Origin: an uncultured Lachnospiraceae bacterium
GTDB taxonomy: Bacteria > Bacillota > Clostridia > Lachnospirales > Lachnospiraceae
Reading direction: 5' to 3'
NCBI GenBank assembly: GCA_902803245.1
Contig: CADCPJ010000109.1
Span: 1 to 5,869 of the forward strand
DNA: 5,869 bases
In this document: one piece after another, positions 1 through 5,066 of the stretch
Numbering within the stretch: position 1 is the stretch's first letter
Layout: each line of letters starts with the position of its first letter
Notes under the pieces: model-generated
What the model was told of the DNA's origin: nothing
Databases searched by the model: none
Seen by the model: the letters and a program-made list of their open reading frames with translations, nothing else
Translations under genes and position numbers: made by a program

Positions 1-440
1 ATGACGCGATAGCCGCAATCCTTGGAGGAAAGATCCGGGAAGGCGACGTCGTCGTCATCCGCTACGAGGGGCCGAAGGGCGGACCGGGCATGAGGGAGAT
101 GTTAAACCCCACGTCGGCGATCGCCGGCATGGGCCTTGGCTCGACCGTCGCCCTGATTACGGACGGAAGGTTCAGCGGGGCTTCAAGAGGCGCCTCGATC
201 GGGCACATCTCTCCGGAAGCGGCTGTCGGCGGCCCGATCGCCCTCATCGAGGAAGGCGATATCATAAAGATCAATATCCCGGAGAAGTCGCTGAACGTGG
301 ACCTGACGGAGGAGGAGCTGAACGCCCGCCGCGCCGCGTGGACGCCGCGTGAGCCGAAGATCACGACGGGATACCTCGCGAGATACGCATCCATGGTGAC
401 CTCCGGAAGCCGCGGAGCCGTTCTTGAGATCAGAAAATGA
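1..440 (+). CDS. ilvD: Dihydroxy-acid dehydratase, C-terminal part (5' truncated by window)
   Basis: IlvD dehydrates 2,3-dihydroxy-3-methylbutanoate and 2,3-dihydroxy-3-methylpentanoate to the 2-keto acids that precede valine and isoleucine; it is a cytoplasmic Fe-S enzyme. The reading frame enters the window open (codons from base 3), giving about 145 C-terminal residues and ending in TGA at 438-440. Two family blocks are visible: the glycine-rich segment [15 protein letters not shown] (encoded from about base 60) and [14 protein letters not shown] followed by IGHxSPEAAxGG (encoded from about base 151). The Ser in RFSGAS is the residue proposed as the catalytic base in this family. The Cys ligands of the Fe-S cluster would lie upstream of the window and cannot be checked. 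The visible part shows no frameshift. The paralogous sugar-acid dehydratase Edd is possible in principle, but the motif wording and the ilvB neighbour favour IlvD. The downstream gap to ilvB is 148 bases. Confidence 0.96.
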   Translation, partial: DAIAAILGGKIREGDVVVIRYEGPKGGPGMREMLNPTSAIAGMGLGSTVALITDGRFSGASRGASIGHISPEAAVGGPIALIEEGDIIKINIPEKSLNVDLTEEELNARRAAWTPREPKITTGYLARYASMVTSGSRGAVLEIRK

Positions 441-470
441 CTTCGCTTCATTTTGACTTTGACAGCCGTT

Positions 471-505
471 GACGAAATTGTCTGCCGCGCGCGGAACATT
501 TCGTT
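471..505 (+). promoter_or_regulatory. Stem-loop 1 in the ilvD-ilvB gap (possible attenuator or processing hairpin)
   Basis: Bases 473-481 (CGAAAT, one bulged T, GT) pair with ACATTTCG at 496-503, and A472-T504 extends the stem. Inside lies the 10-base self-complementary run CCGCGCGCGG (485-494), which can form a short inner stem. The sequence after it, TTTTCCC (504-510), is a poor U-tract, so this would be a weak terminator or attenuator at best. It sits 31 bases after the ilvD stop codon. The pairing is seen directly; the function is inference. Confidence 0.4.
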
Positions 506-513
506 TTCCCTAT

Positions 514-588
514 ATGCAGTTAATCACGCAATTGCCTTCGGCAATTCGTAAGGTTAACTGGTGTAAAGCCTGCGGAAAGGAGACTTAA
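514..588 (+). other. Possible 24-codon leader ORF abutting ilvB
   Basis: An ATG at 514 opens a 24-codon frame that stops at TAA 586-588, immediately before the ilvB GTG at 589 and in the same frame. The peptide reads MQLITQLPSAIRKV, then ten more residues containing CKACG. Five of its first 14 residues are Leu, Ile or Val, which is suggestive next to a branched-chain amino-acid gene. Codons 2-16 lie inside stem-loop 2, and the ilvB Shine-Dalgarno lies within its 3' end. Against it: no convincing ribosome binding site upstream of 514 (only a weak GGAA about 16 bases away), and a frame this short can arise by chance. Confidence 0.22.
517..560 (+). promoter_or_regulatory. Stem-loop 2, extended hairpin just upstream of ilvB
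   Basis: Three nested complementary blocks form one long irregular hairpin. CAGTTAA (517-523) pairs with TTAACTG (554-560), ACG (526-528) with CGT (547-549), and AATTGCC (530-536) with GGCAATT (540-546) around a TTC loop. That is 17 base pairs in 44 bases, broken only by small bulges. No T-run follows, so it is not an intrinsic terminator. It ends 28 bases before the ilvB start and leaves the ribosome binding site (576-582) free. It could be a 5' stabiliser, an RNase site, a protein target or an operator. No T-box consensus or other named riboswitch is recognisable in this gap. Confidence 0.5.
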
Positions 589-2265
589 GTGGAACATATG
601 GTGTTAAATGGATCGGAAATATTGGTGGAATGCCTGAAGGAACAGGGAGTGGACACGGTCTTCGGATATCCCGGGGGCACCATTTTAAACGTATACGACG
701 CGCTCTACAGCCACAGGGAGATCCGCCACATCCTCACCTCACACGAGCAGGGCGCAGCGCATGCGGCTGACGGATACGCCAGATCGACGGGCAAGACCGG
801 CGTGGTGATGGCCACCTCCGGTCCCGGGGCGACGAACCTGGTCACGGGGATCGCCACTGCCTATATGGACTCCGTGCCCCTCGTGGCATTTACCTGCAAC
901 GTGGGAGTCTCCCTGCTCGGCAAGGACAGCTTCCAGGAAGTGGATATCGCCGGCATCACGATGCCGGTGACCAAGTACAGCACGATCGTAAAGGACATCC
1001 ATCAGCTCGCGAATGTCGTCCGCAGGGCCTTCCGCATCGCGAAGAGCGGCCGCCCGGGCCCCGTGCTTGTGGACATCACGAAGGATGTGACGGCGGACAA
1101 GTGCGAGTACATTCCCGCCGTGCCGGAAGAGATTAAGCCCCTCACGGAGACGATCCGCAGCGAAGATATCGACGAAGCGGTGAGCATGATGGAAAAGGCG
1201 GAACGGCCGGTGATCTTCGTGGGCGGCGGCGCCATTGCCTCCGGCGCTTCTGAGGAGATCCGGGAGCTCGCCCACAGAATCGACGCCCCGGTGTGCGATA
1301 CGCTCATGGGCAAGGGCGCATTTCCGGGAACGGATCCCCTCTATATGGGCATGCTCGGAATGCACGGGACGAAGACCGCCAACCGCGCCGTCCACAAGTG
1401 CGATCTCCTGATCGTCTGCGGCACCCGCTTCTCGGACCGCGTGACCGGCGAGACTTCCCGGTTCGCATCCCAGGCCAGGATCCTCCATCTCGATATCGAC
1501 GCGGCGGAGATCAATAAGAATGTCATCGTTGACAGGGCGGTCGTGGGAGACTTAAAGGAGTCGCTGAAGCGGATCCTTGCAAAGCTGCCCGAAAAGAGGC
1601 ACCCGGAGTGGATCGGGAGAGTAAATGAATCCAAGGAGAAACACCCGCTCATGTACGACGGCGACAGGCTGACGGGTCCCTACGTGATTGAGGAACTGTA
1701 CCGCCTGACGGACGGCAGGGCGATCATCACGACGGACGTGGGCCAGCACCAGATGTGGGCGGCGCAGTACTATCGCTATACCGAGCCCCGCACGTTCCTC
1801 ACTTCGGGCGGACTCGGGACGATGGGCTTCGGGCTCGGGGCGGCCATGGGCGCGAAAGCGGGGAATCCGTCGAGGACCGTCATCAACATCGGCGGCGACG
1901 GCTGCTTCCGCATGAACTTAAACGAAGTGGTATCCGCGGTCAGAAACAACCTCAAGGTCATTGAAGTCGTGATGAACAACGAGGTTCTCGGCATGGTGAG
2001 ACAGTGGCAGCACCTCTTCTACGGCGAGAGGTATTCCCACACGGTCCTTGACGACGGGATCGACTTCGTGAAGATCGCGGAAGGCATGGGAGCTGTCGGC
2101 ATCCGCGTGACGAAGAAGGAAGAAGTGGACGATGCCATAAAAAGGGCCCTTGAGTCGGACAGACCCGTGGTGCTTGACGTAAGGATCGACAAGGACGATA
2201 TGGTCTTCCCGATGTCGCCTGCGGGAAAGCCGATCGAGGAGGCATTTGACCAGACGGATTTTTAA
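589..2265 (+). CDS. ilvB: Acetolactate synthase large (catalytic) subunit
   Basis: This ThDP-, FAD- and Mg-dependent enzyme condenses two pyruvates to acetolactate, or pyruvate with 2-ketobutyrate to acetohydroxybutyrate, the first common step of branched-chain synthesis. The 558 residues match the usual length. The N-terminal ThDP domain (about 5-170) holds the catalytic Glu53 in SHEQGAAHAADGYAR, Gln116 in DSFQE and Lys129 in PVTKY. The central FAD-binding domain (about 190-330) holds GMLGMHG and GTRFSDRVTG (278-287). The C-terminal ThDP domain (about 365-535) holds the Mg/ThDP motif GGDG (435-438) with Asn463-Asn464, then LGMVRQWQ with Trp473. FAD motifs and overall form favour the biosynthetic enzyme over catabolic AlsS. 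GTG at 589 is chosen because AAAGGAG (576-582) is 6 bases away; the in-frame ATG at 598 would be 15 away. No ilvN regulatory-subunit gene follows; serA is next after 52 bases. Residues 103-107 (CNVGV) differ from the classical GQVPx loop. Confidence 0.96.
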   Translation: MEHMVLNGSEILVECLKEQGVDTVFGYPGGTILNVYDALYSHREIRHILTSHEQGAAHAADGYARSTGKTGVVMATSGPGATNLVTGIATAYMDSVPLVAFTCNVGVSLLGKDSFQEVDIAGITMPVTKYSTIVKDIHQLANVVRRAFRIAKSGRPGPVLVDITKDVTADKCEYIPAVPEEIKPLTETIRSEDIDEAVSMMEKAERPVIFVGGGAIASGASEEIRELAHRIDAPVCDTLMGKGAFPGTDPLYMGMLGMHGTKTANRAVHKCDLLIVCGTRFSDRVTGETSRFASQARILHLDIDAAEINKNVIVDRAVVGDLKESLKRILAKLPEKRHPEWIGRVNESKEKHPLMYDGDRLTGPYVIEELYRLTDGRAIITTDVGQHQMWAAQYYRYTEPRTFLTSGGLGTMGFGLGAAMGAKAGNPSRTVINIGGDGCFRMNLNEVVSAVRNNLKVIEVVMNNEVLGMVRQWQHLFYGERYSHTVLDDGIDFVKIAEGMGAVGIRVTKKEEVDDAIKRALESDRPVVLDVRIDKDDMVFPMSPAGKPIEEAFDQTDF

Positions 2266-2317
2266 GTGAAAGAGGAACCGGCACTTTGGCCGCCATGTTG
2301 AAGGAGGATATAAGCCA

Positions 2318-3481
2318 ATGTACACCTACAGCTGCCTGAACAATATCTCTTCGATCGGTCTTAAGCATTTTCATGACCGCTTTTTGGAGGTCCATGAGAC
2401 GGAGCCGTCTGATGCGATCCTCGTCCGGAGCGCCAATATGAAGGATATGGAGTTTGGCAAGGACCTAAAATGCATCGCCCGCGCAGGCGCCGGCGTCAAC
2501 AATATTCCGATCGACAGGTGCTCGGAGCAGGGAATCGTTGTCTTCAATACCCCCGGCGCGAATGCGAACGGAGTGAAGGAGCTCGTGATCGCCGGCATGC
2601 TCCTGGCATCGAGGGATATCGTCGGCGGCATTGAGTGGCTGGAGAAACAGGAACCGACGGACGATCTCCAGAAGCGGGCCGAGAAGCAGAAAAAACAGTT
2701 CGCCGGCTCGGAGATCGCGGGGAAGAAGCTCGGCATCATCGGCCTTGGGGCTATCGGCGTCATGGTGGCGAATACGGCCGTGTCGCTGGGTATGGAAGTG
2801 CACGGGTACGATCCTTACCTGTCACTTAAAGCGGCGTGGAACCTCTCCAGCAATATCAAGTACGTGCAGGATGTGTCGGACATCTACAGGGAGTGCGACT
2901 TCATTACCCTCCATGTCCCCTTAAATGACGGGACGAAGGAGATGGTAAATGAAGAGGCCTTCGATCTCATGAAGGAGGGCGCGGTTCTCCTTAATTTCGC
3001 CAGGGATCTCCTCGTAAACGAGCCTGCCCTCATAAAGGCGCTCGAATCGGGGAAGCTTCACAGGTACGTCACGGATTTTGTCACGCCGAATGTGGCGAAG
3101 GCCAAAAACACGATCATCACGCCGCACCTCGGGGCGTCGACGAAGGAGTCGGAGGACAACTGCGCCGTGATGGCGGTGAGGGAGATCCGCGACTATCTCG
3201 AAAACGGGAACATCAAAAATTCCGTAAACTACCCGGCCTGCGACATGGGCGTCTGCACGACTGCCGGCAGGGTCGGAATCAATCACACAAATGAGCCGAA
3301 CATGCTTGCCCAGCTCATGGGCGTTCTCGGCGAGGCGGGCGTCAACGTGGCCAATGTCTCCAATAAGAGCCGCGGAGACTGGGCCTATACGCTTCTCGAC
3401 ACCGACTCCCCGCTCACGGAGGAGATTGCCGAAAGGCTCGGAAAAATAAAGGGCGTCTGCAAGGTCCGTATCGTCAAATAG
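2318..3481 (+). CDS. serA: D-3-phosphoglycerate dehydrogenase-like protein with C-terminal ACT domain
   Basis: By family, this NAD-dependent 2-hydroxyacid dehydrogenase oxidises 3-phosphoglycerate to 3-phosphohydroxypyruvate, the entry step of serine synthesis. The 387 residues run in order: a short N-terminal substrate-binding part with RAGAGVNNIP (55-64) and NTPGANANGVKE (77-88); the NAD-binding Rossmann core with GLGAIG (142-147) and Asp165 17 residues later; catalytic Arg229 in NFARD and His270 in TPHLGAST; then an ACT-like domain (about 317-387, NHTNEPNMLAQLMGVLGEAGVNV). The catalytic Glu normally found in a VFxxEP context is not there: the equivalent stretch reads TDFVTPNV (252-259), with Asn258 at or near that place. 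The ribosome binding site AAGGAGG (2301-2307) lies 10 bases before ATG 2318. It probably shares a transcript with ilvB (52-base gap). The usual partner serC is not adjacent. Another 2-hydroxyacid dehydrogenase activity is possible; the ACT domain supports SerA. Confidence 0.88.
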   Translation: MYTYSCLNNISSIGLKHFHDRFLEVHETEPSDAILVRSANMKDMEFGKDLKCIARAGAGVNNIPIDRCSEQGIVVFNTPGANANGVKELVIAGMLLASRDIVGGIEWLEKQEPTDDLQKRAEKQKKQFAGSEIAGKKLGIIGLGAIGVMVANTAVSLGMEVHGYDPYLSLKAAWNLSSNIKYVQDVSDIYRECDFITLHVPLNDGTKEMVNEEAFDLMKEGAVLLNFARDLLVNEPALIKALESGKLHRYVTDFVTPNVAKAKNTIITPHLGASTKESEDNCAVMAVREIRDYLENGNIKNSVNYPACDMGVCTTAGRVGINHTNEPNMLAQLMGVLGEAGVNVANVSNKSRGDWAYTLLDTDSPLTEEIAERLGKIKGVCKVRIVK

Positions 3482-3503
3482 TGATTTACCCGGACTCCTT
3501 TTT
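3461..3503 (+). terminator. Weak intrinsic terminator candidate overlapping the serA stop
   Basis: AAGGTCCG (3461-3468) can pair with CGGA (3491-3494) and, past a 2-base bulge, CCTT (3497-3500); a short T-run extends to 3503. The 22-base loop contains the serA stop codon. The loop is large and the T-run short, so termination is doubtful and read-through into the next gene is plausible. Confidence 0.25.
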
Positions 3504-3526
3504 GTGGTACTTTAAAAGCAGGTGCG

Positions 3527-3551
3527 GCTAAGAGCGGTCCCCCATCTTAGC
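3527..3551 (+). repeat. 7-bp inverted repeat upstream of the DUF308 gene
   Basis: GCTAAGA (3527-3533) and TCTTAGC (3545-3551) are exact reverse complements separated by 11 bases that include a run of five C (3539-3543). No T-run follows, so it is not a terminator. It lies 26 bases before the start codon and 13 before the ribosome binding site. It could be an operator half-site pair or a 5'-UTR hairpin. No convincing promoter boxes were found around it. Confidence 0.4.
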
Positions 3552-3577
3552 GCGGTATTTGAAAAAGGAGGAAGGAC

Positions 3578-3649
3578 ATGAACGACGAGAAGACCATGAG
3601 CGATGAGAAGACCATAAGCGATGAGAAGATCCTAAGCGAACAGGAAGCT
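3578..3649 (+). repeat. 18-bp tandem repeat at the 5' end of the DUF308 gene
   Basis: Three 18-base units start at 3578, 3596 and 3614, each of the form AT(G/A)A(A/G)CGA(C/T)GAGAAGA(C/T)C. A degenerate fourth unit follows at 3632-3649. They encode MNDEKT, MSDEKT, ISDEKI and LSEQEA. Because 18 is a multiple of three, copy-number change would lengthen or shorten the N-terminus without a frameshift. The second unit also carries an ATG. Confidence 0.85.
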
Positions 3650-4894
3650 CTGAAGAAGGTCAGAAACCTGACCTACATCACTTCCGGAATCTTTGTTGCC
3701 GTCGGACTCGCACTGATTATAGCGCCCGTCCAGATGAACAGCGTACTCGGGTTCCTTTTAGGGGCCATCGCTTTCGCCCTCGGTATCTACCGCCTGGTGG
3801 TATATTTCAGGCATCAGAGACTGGAGACGGTGATTGCCACGGACCTCTTTTTCGGAGTCCTTCTGTCGATGGTCGGCTTTTTCTGCCTGATCTATCACTC
3901 CCAGGTTCTGACTTACGTGACGCTGATCTTCGGCGCGTGTCTGATTTTCGGCGGCGCGGTCAAGATACAGAACGCCATGATCCTTCAGAGAATGGGGCAT
4001 ATGGTCTGGTGGCTGCCCCTTATCGGCGGGATGGTGTCATTTATCTTCGCGGTGCTTGTGACTTTGAATCCGGCCTTTATCGCGAATATCTTTCTGTCTC
4101 TCGCCGGCGTGTTCATTCTCTACGACGGCCTCTCATCACTCGGATCCGTCGTCATGTGGGAGGTGTTCCAGAAACAGCTGTCCAAGGGCAAGACTACCGG
4201 ATGGGGACACCCGCCTGTACCCGGTGAGGAGCCGGAGACGAAAGAACCGAAGGCCTCTGCCGCGGCTTATGCCGCAGGCGCTGCCGCCATGGCAGCGGGT
4301 CCCCACCGCAGCGCTCAGGAAGCTGCAGCCGCTTCGGGAGCGGCTGATGGCATGGATGCATCTCATGCCCCGGAAGAAAAGAAAAAGTTCTCTTTCTTCG
4401 GCCTCTTCAAGAAGAAGGAGGCGGAGGAAGGCGCCTCTTTCGACGCGGGGAGCAGAGTGCCTGACGATGTGGAGACGCTCAGCTCCGGCATAGCGCATTC
4501 CGGACCTGCAGTGAATGCGGACACCGTCTATGAAAAGCTCGATGAGCAGCCATTAAAGACTCCGGGTGAGGGACCGGCCTTTGCGGCGGACGGAGCTTTA
4601 GAAGCAGGTGTCGCCCCTGACCTGAGCCTGAAAGGAGCAGCGGATGAGCCCGCCCAGGGGGAAGGAGCTCCGGATGAGCCCGCCGAGAGCGGAAGTGCGC
4701 CTGCCGGATACACTGCGGGGGAGCCTTCTGCAGAGCAACCCGCTCCGGGCGGGACCGCCTCCGGCGAAGCAGCTTCGGCCGATCCCGGGCCGTTTTCGGA
4801 TCCGCTCCCGGAGCTGAAGCCGGATCCGGTGAAACCGGGAGAGGAGCTTCCTCCCATGCATTTCGACCCCGAGACCGGGAAGAAGCTGGATTGA
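3578..4894 (+). CDS. DUF308/HdeD-type six-helix membrane protein with long low-complexity tail
   Basis: The function is not known. The 438 residues fall into three parts. A hydrophilic N-terminus (1-30) is built from repeated (M/I)SDEK units. Six hydrophobic segments follow, at roughly 32-51, 55-77, 86-106, 109-132, 142-163 and 166-190, with small-residue patterns and short loops typical of DUF308 proteins (the HdeD acid-resistance family is the best-known member). A cytoplasmic-looking tail of about 240 residues (198-438) is rich in Ala, Pro, Glu and Gly. Within it, residues 266-284 form a basic-aromatic patch (KKKFSFFGLFKKK), and the end reads MHFDPETGKKLD. No enzymatic motif is seen. ATG 3578 is favoured by AAGGAGG at 3565-3571, 6 bases upstream; an in-frame ATG at 3596 has no such site. 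A strong terminator follows the stop by 15 bases. Most family members are close to 200 residues, so the tail is the unusual part. Confidence 0.8.
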   Translation: MNDEKTMSDEKTISDEKILSEQEALKKVRNLTYITSGIFVAVGLALIIAPVQMNSVLGFLLGAIAFALGIYRLVVYFRHQRLETVIATDLFFGVLLSMVGFFCLIYHSQVLTYVTLIFGACLIFGGAVKIQNAMILQRMGHMVWWLPLIGGMVSFIFAVLVTLNPAFIANIFLSLAGVFILYDGLSSLGSVVMWEVFQKQLSKGKTTGWGHPPVPGEEPETKEPKASAAAYAAGAAAMAAGPHRSAQEAAAASGAADGMDASHAPEEKKKFSFFGLFKKKEAEEGASFDAGSRVPDDVETLSSGIAHSGPAVNADTVYEKLDEQPLKTPGEGPAFAADGALEAGVAPDLSLKGAADEPAQGEGAPDEPAESGSAPAGYTAGEPSAEQPAPGGTASGEAASADPGPFSDPLPELKPDPVKPGEELPPMHFDPETGKKLD

Positions 4895-4909
4895 AGATAT
4901 GGAAAGAGG

Positions 4910-4956
4910 GGTGTGGCTGTCTGGGAATCGATCTCCCTTGCAGTCACATCTTTTTT
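4910..4956 (+). terminator. Intrinsic (Rho-independent) terminator after the DUF308 gene
   Basis: GGTGTGGCTG (4910-4919) pairs with CAGTCACATC (4941-4950) over ten positions, two of them G-U. After a small internal loop, GGGA (4923-4926) pairs with TCCC (4934-4937) around a 7-base loop. Six T follow directly at 4951-4956. The purine run AAAGAGG before the stem (4903-4909) can extend pairing into the T-run. The stem starts 15 bases after the stop codon, so it closes the upstream transcription unit and separates it from the mrp-like gene. Confidence 0.88.
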
Positions 4957-4977
4957 GTGGCAGCGGGGACATTTCGT

Positions 4978-5010
4978 TGCCGTCACATTCCGGGACGGAA
5001 TGAGGCGGCA
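4978..5010 (+). promoter_or_regulatory. Leader hairpin B upstream of the mrp-like gene
   Basis: TGCCGTC (4978-4984) pairs with GGCGGCA (5004-5010, one G-U), then an A-A mismatch, then CATTCCG (4986-4992) pairs with CGGAATG (4996-5002) around a GGA loop. This gives 14 base pairs in 33 bases. It overlaps the next hairpin at 5005-5010, so the two cannot form together. It could be a regulatory RNA element or an operator; no named riboswitch class is recognised. Confidence 0.55.
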
Positions 5011-5034
5011 CCGGGGATAAGCCCCCGTTGCCGC
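5005..5034 (+). promoter_or_regulatory. Leader hairpin C upstream of the mrp-like gene
   Basis: GCGGCA (5005-5010) pairs with TGCCGC (5029-5034). One mismatch follows, then CGGGG (5012-5016) pairs with CCCCG (5023-5027) around the loop ATAAGC. It has 11 base pairs, very GC-rich. It ends 15 bases before the ribosome binding site (5050-5055), which stays unpaired, and no T-run follows. It shares its 5' arm with the 3' end of hairpin B. Confidence 0.55.
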
Positions 5035-5066
5035 GCTATCAAAAGAAAAAAGGAGAAGACAAAATT

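Noticed and set aside
485..494. CCGCGCGCGG as a site or Z-DNA element of its own
   Set aside because: Ten bases of alternating CG in a GC-rich genome is weak evidence alone; it is better described as the inner part of stem-loop 1.
511..516. TATATG as a -10 box for ilvB
   Set aside because: The -35 position 16-18 bases upstream is the CG-alternating run (487-493), with no match to TTGACA and no extended -10.
441..588. T-box leader for ilvB
   Set aside because: The gap is short and contains no AGGGTGGNACCGCG-like antiterminator sequence and no specifier-loop architecture.
739..1488. Long antisense open frame (249 codons) opposite ilvB
   Set aside because: It lies wholly across conserved ilvB coding sequence, has no ribosome binding site or recognisable motif, and is His/Arg/Gly-rich as expected of a shadow of a GC-rich gene.
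3485..3513. TTTACC/TACTTT with 17-base spacing as a promoter for the DUF308 gene
   Set aside because: The matches are only four of six and three of six, too weak to call.
4528..4986. Antisense open frames opposite the DUF308 tail and terminator
   Set aside because: Their low-complexity Ser/Pro/Gly content mirrors the Ala/Pro/Glu tail on the + strand, and they run through the terminator hairpin.
4986..5002. mini-ykkC/guanidine-II style ACGR hairpin
   Set aside because: ACGG is present (4995-4998), but it is partly in the stem rather than forming an ACGR loop, and the second matching hairpin is missing.
4899..5003. 34-codon + strand frame from ATG 4899 across the terminator
   Set aside because: It would have to be translated through a strong terminator stem and T-run and has no suitable ribosome binding site.
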